DNA of 64,000 nt from an uncultured Muribaculaceae bacterium (GCA_958436175.1 CAUBJF010000006.1:62001-126000), one strand, 5' to 3'. Shown: positions 6,549 through 16,226, counted from the stretch's first letter. Program-made: numbers and translations. Notes: generated by a model from the letters alone, not told the origin.

Positions 6549-9014
6549 TCACTCACCGCCTCCTCCCTGCTGGCCGGAAGAGGAAGAGCCACTGCTGACA
6601 TCGTCGTTCGATATGGAGGCTGCCGTTTTTTTGACGTAAGCCTTGAGCGAACCGAAACGATAGCTGATTCGGAGCGACACGCTCTGGCGATGGTAAGAGT
6701 GCGAAAGCGTCTCGCTCAGGTAGTCGGAGTTGATGCTGTAATTCCTGGACACGGAAGAACTTGGTCCGAAAGGATTCTGGGTCCCGATCTGTACAGTAAG
6801 CCTGTCGTCCTTGAGGAAGGAGCGCTGGACAGACAGCCCGTAGTTCATCGCCGACAGCGGCCTCGACATATAGTTGTAGACACTGCCCAGATATCCGCCC
6901 CAGTAGAAAGCATAGCCACGCAGCTGAAGCTTCCAGGGCAGCCGCTGGGTTATATTGATATAAGGGCTGACCGTGAAACGGCCCTTGGTGAGTTTTTCCT
7001 GTATGAATTTGTATTGGTTATAGCCTCCCCACAGATTCATCATGACAGAAGTCTTCGAGAACGGCGACCACTGGACAAAGAGACTGAATTCATAGGAACG
7101 GAAATGATTGATGTTTCCCCGGGAGCTGTACATGTGCTCGTCGACAACGTCGACAATCTGGCCTATCTGGTCATTGCTGGAACGATAGATAAGGCTTGCG
7201 TCCATATTGAATTTTGCCTTGATTAGGCTGTAGTTGAGATTAATGCTGTTCGATGTCGAGCTCTTGAGGTCGGGATTGCCCTGCGAAGTAGAAGTCGGTG
7301 TCTCGTTGACTGTCGGGTCGAGGTCATATATACCCGGGCGTGAGATACGGCGGTTGTACGAAAGTTTGAGGGTGTTGAAATCATCGATACGCCAGTCGAC
7401 GGCCACATTCGGTGCCCAGTCGCTGAGATTCGAACCGAATTTCCGCTCATCTCCGAGACGGTATTCTGCAGCAAGGCGTGAGAACTCGTAACGCAGACCG
7501 GCACGAGCGTCAAAACGCCCGAAAGAGGCTCTGTAATCGGCGTAGAAGGCTCCGATAGTAGTACGGTGCACAAAGTCGTCTTTAGTGTCTCTGCTTGTCC
7601 CCAGATAGCTACGTGAGCTTTTAGAATGATTGTTTCGCCGGATGAATTTTCCTCCGACGTCAAGCTTCATACGTTCGGTCAGAGGACGCATCCAGTCGAG
7701 CTGTACGGTATGCTCTATGAAATTGAGCTTTGAATTGCTATTGATGCCGGTATAGTCCATGGGCGGATTGACGAGTTCCGTATATCGTGTCTCGCTATCG
7801 CTGGTCGAGCGGTTTCCCGATGCCTGGTAGGAGAGAGTGATTGTCTCGCCCTTCTTGCGTGTGCTGCGCTGATAGTTGAAGGAGCCGGAGTACATCGTGA
7901 ACGAGCTCATCGGCGAATGACTGTTCGAAAGGAAACGGTAGACAGTGTTTCCGTCCGCCCCGGAAAGACTGTTCTCACCGTCCGAAAAAGACTCAGAACC
8001 GTTTTTATAGAAGTTAGCCTCGAGAGTGAAGAGATTGAGAGTGTCGAGGTCGAAACTTGCCTCAAGGCCGCCATATCCTCCGTGTCCCTTTCCGGTATTA
8101 TACGACGAAGAATAGAGCTGATTTCCGGTGCTCTGGTAGGTGCCGTTCGTCTCCGAACGTGACTCGGAGCTACGCTTATTGTAGCTGTAATAACCGCCAT
8201 TGGCCGAGACGGTCAGTTTCCCGACCTGGGTCGAAATATAGCCGTTTGGAGAAGGCACATAGTTGTTGGTCGAAACACCGACCGAAATACTGCCAGTAAC
8301 GCCTTTCAGTGTCGACTCGGAATCAGTCACGATATTGAGGATAGAACCGACACCTTCGGCATCCTCCCGTGCTCCCGGGTCGGTGATGACCTCGATCTTC
8401 TTGATACTCGATGCCGGGATAGCCTTGAAGATATCCTTGGCATTGTTTGTGAAAGCGCTGTTTGGACGGCCGTTCTTATAGATTTTGAAATCAGTCTGAC
8501 CGTTGACGCGGATGGTTCCGTCGTCCTCGACCGTCACCATAGGTACTTTTCGGAGGATTTCGGACAAGGTCGACGTAGGGGCCTCGGCATCTGCTTTGAC
8601 ATCATATCCGATACGGTCGATTTCCTTGACTACGAGAGGGCGCTGGGCTGTAACGGTGATTTCGGAAAGCTGATTTTGGGCTGGAGAGAGGAGAATTTCA
8701 CCAAGGTCAATATCGGTGCTGTCTTCCGCTAAAGAGAAGATGCGGCTCACGCCACGGGTCTCCATTCCGACAAGATCCATACGGTAGTCGCCGGGCTTGT
8801 CAAGGACCGCGCTGACAATACCGCTGTCATCTGTCACCGCGCCCCGGACGGGTCGTATAGTATCCGGGAGTGCGAAAATACGCCATGTGACGAAGCTTTC
8901 GGGCTGCCCTACCGAATCAACGGCAGCTGCCCTTATGTGATAATCTCTGGAATATGCCACCACTGGCATAGCAAAGCATAATGCTGCGATGAAAATGGAT
9001 TGGAAACGTGTCAT
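6549..9014 (-). CDS. Outer-membrane beta-barrel protein (TonB-receptor-like, OMP_b-brl_2 type)
   Basis: An 821-residue outer-membrane protein. A signal peptide (MTRFQSIFIAALCFAMPVVAYS) is followed by a carboxypeptidase-regulatory-like beta-sandwich (about 25-115), a plug-like domain with the SEILRKVPMVTVEDDGTIRVNG segment, and a C-terminal barrel ending in a Ser/Gly-rich tail. The plug segment KIEVITDPGAREDAEGVGSI is typical of the OMP_b-brl_2 family. The ATG at 9014 is preferred because it gives a clean signal peptide; an extension to 9062 does not. Substrate unknown. It stands alone between two terminator-like structures. Confidence 0.85.
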   Translation of the reverse strand: MTRFQSIFIAALCFAMPVVAYSRDYHIRAAAVDSVGQPESFVTWRIFALPDTIRPVRGAVTDDSGIVSAVLDKPGDYRMDLVGMETRGVSRIFSLAEDSTDIDLGEILLSPAQNQLSEITVTAQRPLVVKEIDRIGYDVKADAEAPTSTLSEILRKVPMVTVEDDGTIRVNGQTDFKIYKNGRPNSAFTNNAKDIFKAIPASSIKKIEVITDPGAREDAEGVGSILNIVTDSESTLKGVTGSISVGVSTNNYVPSPNGYISTQVGKLTVSANGGYYSYNKRSSESRSETNGTYQSTGNQLYSSSYNTGKGHGGYGGLEASFDLDTLNLFTLEANFYKNGSESFSDGENSLSGADGNTVYRFLSNSHSPMSSFTMYSGSFNYQRSTRKKGETITLSYQASGNRSTSDSETRYTELVNPPMDYTGINSNSKLNFIEHTVQLDWMRPLTERMKLDVGGKFIRRNNHSKSSRSYLGTSRDTKDDFVHRTTIGAFYADYRASFGRFDARAGLRYEFSRLAAEYRLGDERKFGSNLSDWAPNVAVDWRIDDFNTLKLSYNRRISRPGIYDLDPTVNETPTSTSQGNPDLKSSTSNSINLNYSLIKAKFNMDASLIYRSSNDQIGQIVDVVDEHMYSSRGNINHFRSYEFSLFVQWSPFSKTSVMMNLWGGYNQYKFIQEKLTKGRFTVSPYINITQRLPWKLQLRGYAFYWGGYLGSVYNYMSRPLSAMNYGLSVQRSFLKDDRLTVQIGTQNPFGPSSSVSRNYSINSDYLSETLSHSYHRQSVSLRISYRFGSLKAYVKKTAASISNDDVSSGSSSSGQQGGGGE

Positions 9015-9108
9015 AACAATGATATGACGCAACATTATCTGTATCGTTACATGCCTTAACATAACTTAACTCCATCCGGCAGAAATTACCGACCTTAAAG
9101 ATACGAAA

Positions 9109-9137
9109 GGAGCCGTGCCTTATACAGACACGGCTCC
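9109..9137 (-). terminator. Terminator of the secreted modular protein gene
   Basis: GGAGCCGTG (9109-9117) and CACGGCTCC (9129-9137) are perfect 9-base arms around an 11-base loop. On the minus strand the stem is followed by TTTCGTATCTTT. It is about 30 bases after the stop of the gene to its right. Confidence 0.8.
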
Positions 9138-9167
9138 CCGACTATTAATATATTATATACCGTATTT

Positions 9168-10523
9168 TCAGCGGATGTATTGTTTGGAGACTTTGTCGCC
9201 CTGCTTAACGATGAACATACCGCCTGCGGGGTTATCGACGCGGATTCCCTGGAGGTTATAGTACTCTACCGGGGCGTTTCCACCGTCGACAGTAATGTCG
9301 TCGATGCCGCTTGTCAGCTGATCGTTATAGACAGGTGTACCGGCGAGGGTTACTACGTTGATTGTCGAAAAGAGGAGGTTGCCATTGGTCCCTGCGGGGA
9401 ATTTCAGGATAACATCACCGCAGTTGTCCGAACCGGCTTCCCAGACATTGGGCGAAGTAAAGGAACCTTCCGTCGCACTCATCACATTAAATGTAAGGTC
9501 GTTCATGTTCTGCTCATAAGCCACTTCGATTCGGACTATGCAGTTGTCGCCGGTGGAGCTTACCTCCCATTCCTGGTCGATCTTGGATGCATACAGAGCA
9601 TTGTACTGCGCGAAGAATTTGGGGAATGTGAGCTTGGCACGGCCACCGTTGAGTGAATATTCTACATTGTCGGCTTCGTATTTGCCACGGTTGTATGCAA
9701 AAGAGGGAACGAATGTATCGGGCTTGCTGAAGTCGAACATATTGTTCATCGGGGTAGCCGGTTTTTCGAATGTATCAACAACTTCTATCTTGGTGACTAC
9801 CATATAGCCCACCTGTACGATAAGGCTCTTGTCGGGATTCAGCTGGGCCATCATAGGAGCGGAAACTTCTACAGTGTAGCTCTTGTTGTAGAACTCATAG
9901 ACATTTGGGGCCGGGGTGAACTGATTCCATACATAGTCCGAACCCTGCCAGAGGAAGTTGCAGTATGCGTTGGGATTGTCGGCGATACGCGTGCAGTGCA
10001 CGGTGATGCCCTTGCCGGGAGCGATGCCAGCCTTGGTAAGGTTGCGGATAGGAATTGTCATACCGTCCGAATTGCCATCGACAGTCCATGTGCCTTCGAA
10101 GAGAATCTTGGGGTCGGGACGCACGGCATCGTTGTCGTAGCTGATCTTTGTCAGGCGCAGATTATGTCCGAACACGAGCATGCCTTTTGCCTTCATGAGG
10201 GTAACGTCGGAAGCTGCGACAAAACGTACGGTCTGTGTGCTGCCTTTAGGCACTGCGTCGGCCTCGCCGAAATCGGTGGTGAAATCGCCCCACTCGGGAG
10301 TCACCATCTTGAGGGATGTATATTCGTTCTCATCGATAATTGTGTAGTCGAAGATAAAACCGGCAGTGCTCTTAACACCCGAGAACTTCGAGGCTGCAAG
10401 CTGAATCTGGTGTTCCTCACCGCTCCAGTCGAGGTCGCAGGTACCTTCCCATACAGTGACAGGAGCTGCCGAAGCCAGCAATGAGGCGGCCCCGAGAGCA
10501 AACGTAAGTAGAGATTTCTTCAT
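9168..10523 (-). CDS. Secreted modular protein, unknown function
   Basis: A 451-residue exported protein with an N-terminal signal peptide (cleavage near ASAAP, residue 20). Two related beta-sandwich-like modules begin with WEGTCDLDW (about 24) and FEGTWTVDG (about 140). They resemble the repeated carbohydrate-binding-like modules common in Bacteroidales surface proteins. A third region (about 270-400) is also beta-rich. The last 40 residues (VEYYNLQGIRVDNPAGGMFIVKQG) are the C-terminal tail motif seen on many secreted Bacteroidales proteins, similar to sorting tails. A TATATTTG -7 element lies at 10557-10550 on the minus strand. Ligand unknown. Confidence 0.75.
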   Translation of the reverse strand: MKKSLLTFALGAASLLASAAPVTVWEGTCDLDWSGEEHQIQLAASKFSGVKSTAGFIFDYTIIDENEYTSLKMVTPEWGDFTTDFGEADAVPKGSTQTVRFVAASDVTLMKAKGMLVFGHNLRLTKISYDNDAVRPDPKILFEGTWTVDGNSDGMTIPIRNLTKAGIAPGKGITVHCTRIADNPNAYCNFLWQGSDYVWNQFTPAPNVYEFYNKSYTVEVSAPMMAQLNPDKSLIVQVGYMVVTKIEVVDTFEKPATPMNNMFDFSKPDTFVPSFAYNRGKYEADNVEYSLNGGRAKLTFPKFFAQYNALYASKIDQEWEVSSTGDNCIVRIEVAYEQNMNDLTFNVMSATEGSFTSPNVWEAGSDNCGDVILKFPAGTNGNLLFSTINVVTLAGTPVYNDQLTSGIDDITVDGGNAPVEYYNLQGIRVDNPAGGMFIVKQGDKVSKQYIR

Positions 10524-10798
10524 GTTTTCTTAAGGTTGAGTTTATTTTTCAAATATAGCGCTATTACAATCGCAGGTACGATTCCTTGCGATTTGTGCCG
10601 CTAAATTAGGGCAAAGGCTCAACGAAAGTCAGGATTTAACAGTACTTAACGGAGCCAAAATGTTACCACATGTCATCCAATATGTTAACACAGCTATATA
10701 TCAGCAATTTAGCAAACATAACAAGTTAACAAAAATGCCCCATAGAGTTTACGGAGAATGACTACCTTTGCAGTGCAGTACATAGATAATTATAAAGC

Positions 10799-11536
10799 AT
10801 GACAATCGACGAACAGGACTTTTTCGGCCGTACGGCGCTTCTCGCCGGGGGAGATATGATGTGTCGTCTCCGCTCGACAAAGGTACTCATCTTCGGTGTA
10901 GGCGGCGTTGGCTCATGGTGCGCCGAATCACTGGCTCGCTCAGCGATAGACTCCATCACGATGGTCGACCCGGACCGAGTAGCTCCGTCGAATATCAACC
11001 GCCAGATGCCGGCTCTCCACAGCACCATCGGACGGCTCAAAGTCGAGGTTATCGCCGAACGGCTCCGCGACATCAACCCCGAAGCTGTCATCACCGCCAT
11101 GCCCTGTTCCTACTCGGCAGAAAACGCCGCAAGCTTCCATATCGAGGACTACGACTTCATCATCGACGCTATCGATTCTCTTGACGACAAAGCCGACCTA
11201 ATACTGCGCTGCACAAATCCCTCAACAGCCCCACGGACAGCATTCTTCTCCTCGATGGGTGCCGCAAGAAAAATGCACCCCGACAAGGTGCGTACCTCCG
11301 AATTCTGGAAAGTCGAAGGCTGTCCGCTGGCCCGGGCTCTCAGGACTTATTTTCGTCGAAAAGGAGTATTTCCTGTCCGAAAATTCCGATGCGTCTACAG
11401 CCCCGAACGGCTCGAACATCGCGCAGGCGGTCCTAAAGGCGTAAACGGCACATTCGCACACACAACTGCCGTCTTCGGGTTGACTCTCGCCTCGATGGTC
11501 ATCGAAAAGTTATATACGGAAATAGAGGAAAAATAA
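10799..11536 (+). CDS. tcdA: tRNA threonylcarbamoyladenosine dehydratase (TcdA/CsdL)
   Basis: ATP-dependent E1-like enzyme that cyclises t6A37 of tRNA to ct6A. The ThiF/MoeB Rossmann motif GVGGVG is at residues 33-38, followed by the acidic strand VDPDRV and the NINRQ segment that contacts ATP. The 245-residue length is normal for TcdA and too short for ubiquitin-like E1 enzymes. A TACCTTTG -7 element is at 10763-10770, about 29 bases before the ATG. The 275-base gap on its left holds divergent promoters and an AATCGCA/TGCGATT dyad (10568-10593), but no gene. Confidence 0.93.
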   Translation: MTIDEQDFFGRTALLAGGDMMCRLRSTKVLIFGVGGVGSWCAESLARSAIDSITMVDPDRVAPSNINRQMPALHSTIGRLKVEVIAERLRDINPEAVITAMPCSYSAENAASFHIEDYDFIIDAIDSLDDKADLILRCTNPSTAPRTAFFSSMGAARKMHPDKVRTSEFWKVEGCPLARALRTYFRRKGVFPVRKFRCVYSPERLEHRAGGPKGVNGTFAHTTAVFGLTLASMVIEKLYTEIEEK

Positions 11537-11567
11537 CTATTTTTGCATACTTATTAAGAAATTCAGT

Positions 11568-12404
11568 ATGCGACGTATAGCAGTCCTTATCCTTACAAGT
11601 CTAATCTGTTGCTCGCTCCATGCCCAGATTCTCGTCACGGGCGGAGGCGTGACCCTGCCCGAAGACAGCATTAAACGGGACTTCTCAGACCAACCCTATT
11701 TCGGCCTCTACAAGGACAACTACTTCATTTTCGGCCCTTCGGTAGGCCCCAGGCCGACGAAAGAGAACACAAACATCAAGTTCCAGGTATCAATTGCGCA
11801 GCGCCTCACGCGAAGCACCCTACCCTGGGGCACGTACCTCTATCTATTCTACACACAGAAATGTTTCTGGAACGTGCTCCAGAACTCAATGCCTATGACC
11901 GACCTGAATTTCAATCCCGGCATAGGCCTCACCAAGCCCCTGTTCGTCAAAAACAGATATATCGGGAAGCTTACCTTCCTTATAGAGCATGAGAGCAACG
12001 GCCGCGACAGCATCCAGAGCCGTTCATGGAACCGCGTGGCGCTCGCAGCCAATGTATTCGTCACCAAGAACCTAATGATCCACGGTAAGATATGGGTTCC
12101 TATTGTCGACGGCGAGAACAACCGCGATATCGTCGACTACTGCGGTTTCTGGCAGGTCGGCACACAGATTGTCAGCGACAACCGACGCTTTACGGGCGGT
12201 ATAACGGTAGTCAAACGCAAGGGATGGAACCTCAATGCCAACGTCATAGTCGATCTCGCATTCCGCATTTTCAAAAGAGACAACCAGTTCCTCTACCTCC
12301 AGTTCTACAACGGATATGGCGAAGGGCTTCTGGAATACAACAAATTCCATTCCCAGGTTCGTGTAGGCCTCCTCATCAGGCCAAAACTCTTCAGCGACTA
12401 TTGA
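11568..12404 (+). CDS. pldA: Outer-membrane phospholipase A (OMPLA/PldA family)
   Basis: A 278-residue barrel lipase predicted in the outer membrane, hydrolysing phospholipids that reach the outer leaflet. A signal peptide (residues 1-20) is present. The catalytic segment EHESNGRDS gives His141 and Ser143, and Asn155 follows at the expected distance; this parallels His142/Ser144/Asn156 of the E. coli enzyme. It starts 31 bases after tcdA and ends 4 bases before the next gene, so it is probably part of the tcdA-pldA-lipoprotein-comM transcript. Confidence 0.88.
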   Translation: MRRIAVLILTSLICCSLHAQILVTGGGVTLPEDSIKRDFSDQPYFGLYKDNYFIFGPSVGPRPTKENTNIKFQVSIAQRLTRSTLPWGTYLYLFYTQKCFWNVLQNSMPMTDLNFNPGIGLTKPLFVKNRYIGKLTFLIEHESNGRDSIQSRSWNRVALAANVFVTKNLMIHGKIWVPIVDGENNRDIVDYCGFWQVGTQIVSDNRRFTGGITVVKRKGWNLNANVIVDLAFRIFKRDNQFLYLQFYNGYGEGLLEYNKFHSQVRVGLLIRPKLFSDY

Positions 12405-12408
12405 TACC

Positions 12409-13422
12409 ATGAACAGACTCCTCATCCCACTCTTAGCCATGTGTATGCTGCTGGCCGGCTGCACCGACACCGAACAGTTCCGCGTCAATGGTACCGTAGA
12501 AGGCAAACCGACCCTGAATATGCGTGTAGGATACTATGCCGACGGCACATACCATACCCTCATCACTGCGGCCCGCGAAGGCAAATTCGAGTTCTTCGGC
12601 AAGTCGCGCCAGCCTACCATTGTCGAAATCCTCGACTATGACTATACCCCGATGGGACGCCTCTACGTCGGCAACGGCCAGACGATAGAGTGCAAGCTTG
12701 TCAGAGGTAACCCATATGCAATCGAAGTCCAGGGCAACGACATCAGCGAGGAATGGAGCGACATGCTCCGCACCAACGCCGAAGTTCTCAAAAACGGAGG
12801 GGAAGAGGCAAACAAAGTCATTGCAGACTACATCCTCGCGCATCCCGACAACATTGTCTCAACGCTCCTGCTGACAACCAGCTATGACTCGGCCTCCGAC
12901 CCGGCCATGGCCGACTCACTGCTATCGACCATCACGCCGCAGGCACGTCCGTCGGCTATCACAGACGGTTACAACTATCTTCTGCAACGTCTCGTAGCCG
13001 AGACCGTCGACGAGAAAGTGCTGCCTTTCAAATATGTAGATCTCGACGACAGCATACGCACCTTCCGCGCATCCGGATCACCCTACTCTCTACTCAGCTT
13101 CGACAGCGGGCGCACATCGCACAAAGAGACCGTCAATCCCCTCCTCAAGCGCATATATCCCAAAACGAAAAAAAAGCTTGCCATCATCGATATATCGACG
13201 GAACCCGAGAAGAGCGTCTGGAGCTTCGAGGCCCGCAAAGACAGCTCCGAATGGGAACGAGCATGGACTCCGGGAGCACTGTCGAGTGTCGGTATCGACC
13301 GCCTCGGCATACCTTCAACACCATATTTCATCGTATGCGACTCCGCGGGCCTACAGCTCATCCGCACTAAATCCGTAAAAAGTCTGGAACAGTTCACAGA
13401 CAGTATCTTAAAACAACACTGA
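12409..13422 (+). CDS. DUF4369-type lipoprotein with degenerate thioredoxin fold
   Basis: A 337-residue lipoprotein (lipobox LLAGC, Cys18). The N-terminal domain (about 20-120; FRVNGTVEGKPTLNMRVGYY) matches the DUF4369 pattern that precedes thiol-disulfide domains in Bacteroidetes periplasmic proteins. The C-terminal third (KKLAIIDISTEPEKSVW to the end) resembles a thioredoxin/TlpA fold, including the cis-Pro strand LGIPSTPYFIV. However it lacks a CxxC motif, so redox activity is unlikely. It overlaps none of its neighbours and lies 5 bases before comM. Confidence 0.75.
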   Translation: MNRLLIPLLAMCMLLAGCTDTEQFRVNGTVEGKPTLNMRVGYYADGTYHTLITAAREGKFEFFGKSRQPTIVEILDYDYTPMGRLYVGNGQTIECKLVRGNPYAIEVQGNDISEEWSDMLRTNAEVLKNGGEEANKVIADYILAHPDNIVSTLLLTTSYDSASDPAMADSLLSTITPQARPSAITDGYNYLLQRLVAETVDEKVLPFKYVDLDDSIRTFRASGSPYSLLSFDSGRTSHKETVNPLLKRIYPKTKKKLAIIDISTEPEKSVWSFEARKDSSEWERAWTPGALSSVGIDRLGIPSTPYFIVCDSAGLQLIRTKSVKSLEQFTDSILKQH

Positions 13423-13427
13423 ACACA

Positions 13428-14978
13428 ATGCTCGTAAAACTCTTTGCCGCTGCCGTACAAGGCATCGACGCTATTATCGTAACGGTAGAGACCGTCGTCG
13501 AACGCGGCCTTCAGTACACAATCGTCGGACTGCCGGATACAGCCGTCAAAGAAAGCCATGAGCGAGTCCAGGCCGCTCTCAAACAGAGCGGCTACAGCGT
13601 CCCGCGCTCCCGTACTGTCATCAATCTTTCGCCAGCCGATGTCCGCAAAGAAGGTGCTGCCTATGACCTTCCTATTGCCGTCGCCATGCTCATCGCATCA
13701 GGTGTCATAGAAGCACATGAACCCGAGAAATACATGATTATGGGCGAGCTGAGTCTCGACGGCTCGCTTCTGCCGATCAAAGGCGTGCTTCCCATGGCGA
13801 TAGCGGCTCGTGCCGCCGGCTTCAAAGGCATGATAGTGCCTGCAGCCAATGCTACCGAGGCTGCCGTGGTCAACAATCTTGAAGTCTACGGCATGGAAAA
13901 CCTTCGCGAAGTTGCCGATTTCCTGAGCGGGGCATCGTCTACGGCTCCGACTATAGTCGACACCCGTACGGTCTTCGCTTCCGAACTCGGCAGATTCGAC
14001 TACGACTTCCGCGATGTCAAAGGACAGGAAAATGTCAAACGTGCTTTCGAAGTAGCCAGCGCAGGCGGTCACAACATACTCCTTGTCGGCCCTCCGGGGT
14101 CAGGTAAGAGCATGATGGCCAAGCGACTGCCCTCCATACTGCCACCGCTTGGACTCGCCGAGGCGCTTGAGACGACGAAAATACACTCCGTGGCCGGAAA
14201 ACTGGGTCGTGGATCTCACCTCATGGCCGTGCGGCCATTCCGCTCGCCCCATCACACTGTCTCGCCCGTCGCCATGGTCGGAGGAGGTGCTAACCCCATG
14301 CCGGGAGAGATATCCCTGGCACACAACGGTGTCCTCTTCCTCGACGAATTTCCCGAATTTCCGCGCTCCGTCCTCGAAGTACTGCGTCAGCCCCTCGAAG
14401 ACAGGCATATCAGTGTCTCAAGGGCTAAATATCAGGTCGACTACCCTGCCGGATTCATGCTTGTGGCATCCATGAACCCGTGCCCCTGCGGATACTACAA
14501 CCACCCCACTAAGCCCTGCACATGCAGCGCCGGTGATATCCGGAAATACGCAGGACGCATCTCGGGACCGCTGATGGACCGCATAGACCTGCAGGTCGAG
14601 ATTCTTCCGGTACCTTTCGAGAAACTTTCATCGCTTCCCGACGGCGAATCGAGCGCCGACATACGGAAGCGTGTCATAGCCGCCCGTACTGTACAGGCTG
14701 CCCGTTTCAAGGACGAGAACGGCATCCACTGCAATGCCCAGATGAACTCGCGCCAGACAGCCAAATGGTGTGTTCTCGACGACGACTGCATGAGGATTCT
14801 CAGCGCCGCCATGAAGAAATACGACATGTCGGCCCGCGCCTACGACCGCATTCTCAAAGTAGCGCGCACCATCGCCGACCTCGCCGGAAGCCCCGAGATA
14901 CACCCCGACCACATCCGCGAAGCCATCGGCTACCGCACCCTCGACCGCTCCACCTGGGGCACAGCTGCTCCATTCTGA
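13428..14978 (+). CDS. comM: YifB/ComM Mg-chelatase-like AAA+ ATPase
   Basis: A hexameric helicase that promotes branch migration in natural transformation in other bacteria. The N-terminal Lon-protease-like domain (1-180) is followed by the AAA+ core with Walker A GPPGSGKS (221-228) and Walker B LFLDEFPEF (about 304). A Cys-rich segment (PCPCGYYNHPTKPCTC) fits the zinc-binding insert of the family. It is 516 residues long, which is normal. Its last codons (LDRSTWGTAAPF) lie in the 23-base sequence that recurs 2.3 kb downstream, so the 3' end may have been replaced by the islet that follows. Confidence 0.95.
   Translation: MLVKLFAAAVQGIDAIIVTVETVVERGLQYTIVGLPDTAVKESHERVQAALKQSGYSVPRSRTVINLSPADVRKEGAAYDLPIAVAMLIASGVIEAHEPEKYMIMGELSLDGSLLPIKGVLPMAIAARAAGFKGMIVPAANATEAAVVNNLEVYGMENLREVADFLSGASSTAPTIVDTRTVFASELGRFDYDFRDVKGQENVKRAFEVASAGGHNILLVGPPGSGKSMMAKRLPSILPPLGLAEALETTKIHSVAGKLGRGSHLMAVRPFRSPHHTVSPVAMVGGGANPMPGEISLAHNGVLFLDEFPEFPRSVLEVLRQPLEDRHISVSRAKYQVDYPAGFMLVASMNPCPCGYYNHPTKPCTCSAGDIRKYAGRISGPLMDRIDLQVEILPVPFEKLSSLPDGESSADIRKRVIAARTVQAARFKDENGIHCNAQMNSRQTAKWCVLDDDCMRILSAAMKKYDMSARAYDRILKVARTIADLAGSPEIHPDHIREAIGYRTLDRSTWGTAAPF
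14938..14960 (+). repeat. Direct repeat, copy 1 (comM 3' end)
   Basis: CCCTCGACCGCTCCACCTGGGGC inside the comM C-terminus. A copy with one mismatch (A to C at position 15) lies at 17228-17250. The two copies bracket the AT-rich three-gene islet. Confidence 0.75.
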
Positions 14979-15316
14979 TTTCGCGTTACAGCGCTCGCAC
15001 CGCACTAAATTACAAATGAGGAAACGGAAGCGTGAGAACACTGTTATGTGAAGACATAAGGGATTCAGCCCTGTTTTAACGCCTGTTATTTAGTTCAACT
15101 AACATATTGAATAACAATATATTATATTTGTACATTTCAAAAATTAGTATTATCTTTGCACTTGCAAGATGAGAATTCATCCCCATCCTACAGCAAGAGT
15201 ACATTGACATGTTGAAGCAAGTTTTATCCTTAAGGAGCCATTAGTGTCAGTGGGCAAGGCTTAAGTTCACAAGAGTTTATTTAAATAAATCACCAATTTA
15301 CTCAATAATTAGATTT
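14979..15316 (+). other. Leader region of the islet with two tandem mini-ORFs
   Basis: Downstream of the promoter at 15127-15158 two tiny reading frames follow each other: ATG at 15169 to TGA at 15207 (12 codons, three of them His), then ATG at 15209 to TAG at 15244 (11 codons). A 14-base palindrome TTTATTTAAATAAA lies at 15276-15289. The real gene starts at 15317, so the leader is about 150 bases. No terminator hairpin is obvious; whether the mini-ORFs are translated is unknown. Confidence 0.3.
15127..15158 (+). promoter_or_regulatory. Promoter of the comM islet operon
   Basis: TTTG (15127-15130), 20-base spacer, TATCTTTG (15151-15158): a perfect Bacteroidetes promoter in an AT-rich stretch. 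It would start transcription near 15165 and drive the three islet genes. Confidence 0.8.
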
Positions 15317-15793
15317 ATGTATAACTTAATATTACCTTCTGTAGGTTTAATGTTGCTCGTTTACGCTCATTATCCCGAATTAAGACACTACTACCATATG
15401 TCGAAACTGAGAACGCCTGGAAGCCCTCTCTATGCAGAAATTGCCCGGAAAGGTACAGAAATGTCAATACGTTTCACAGCTACCAAATACTGTGTCATTT
15501 TCAAGCACTTGTACTTGAAAAAGTCTGTACTGATTGCACTGGCGTATAGCCTAATGGTTATATCATTGGCTTCAGTCATTGTATCGTGCTCTATCGAGAT
15601 GCCCCTTTTGTTGACTGTTATACTGGGAAGCTATATGTGGGTATCTTGTTCCTGCAATCTGTTGCTATGGCTCATACGACGTACCAGATTGTCGATTGCC
15701 TGGTCGGTTGCGTTAGCTGTCATCGCACCGCCAAGTATCTTTATCTTATTTTATCTCCTTTCAAAATTTTTTAACTTAAGAAGCCAATTTTAA
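15317..15793 (+). CDS. Small integral membrane protein, unknown (islet gene 1)
   Basis: 158 residues, not recognised. Four hydrophobic stretches are visible at about 3-19, 69-88, 96-118 and 127-148, with a basic loop (HYYHMSKLRTPGSPLYAEIARKG) after the first. It ends 1 base before the next gene, so the two are probably co-translated. Codon use and base composition are more AT-rich than in comM. Possible roles such as a membrane effector of an accessory or defence cassette are speculation. Confidence 0.65.
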   Translation: MYNLILPSVGLMLLVYAHYPELRHYYHMSKLRTPGSPLYAEIARKGTEMSIRFTATKYCVIFKHLYLKKSVLIALAYSLMVISLASVIVSCSIEMPLLLTVILGSYMWVSCSCNLLLWLIRRTRLSIAWSVALAVIAPPSIFILFYLLSKFFNLRSQF

Positions 15794-15794
15794 A

Positions 15795-16166
15795 ATGACA
15801 ACAAAAATATTTGTAAATGTTTGGCCTGTAGACTATAAGGTCAAAGTATCATATTTTACAAAAGAGTATGTTAGTTTTCTGCTCGATTTTACCCAGATAC
15901 AAACCTCTACGTCATTTGACCCAAACGATGTTGTAGATCTCATGCTCCTTGATCAAGCGCATAGGCTACAAATGTTTATGTGGATCCACAGAGTCAAAAG
16001 TAGAGTAGGAATAATATTTAGACCCCAACGAAACTATTTCGGCTGGACTCTTATTATAGAAGACGACAATAAATGTGACTCAATAAACCCACTCGTCAGC
16101 AAATTCTTCTGCTGGGACAGAATGGAAACGCAGAGTATCCTCAAGTTTGAAGAACTAACAGCATAA
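15795..16166 (+). CDS. Hypothetical cytosolic protein (islet gene 2)
   Basis: 123 residues, no signal peptide or membrane segment, no motif recognised. It has an aromatic-rich middle (FMWIHRVKSRVGIIFRPQRNYFGW as split segments) and a mixed alpha/beta character. It starts 1 base after the membrane protein and ends about 60 bases before the third gene, consistent with one operon. Function unknown. Confidence 0.6.
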   Translation: MTTKIFVNVWPVDYKVKVSYFTKEYVSFLLDFTQIQTSTSFDPNDVVDLMLLDQAHRLQMFMWIHRVKSRVGIIFRPQRNYFGWTLIIEDDNKCDSINPLVSKFFCWDRMETQSILKFEELTA

Positions 16167-16226
16167 GTCTAACCCGTGGGTACCATCACGACACCCACAT
16201 TAAAACATAACTCAAAATTTGAATAT

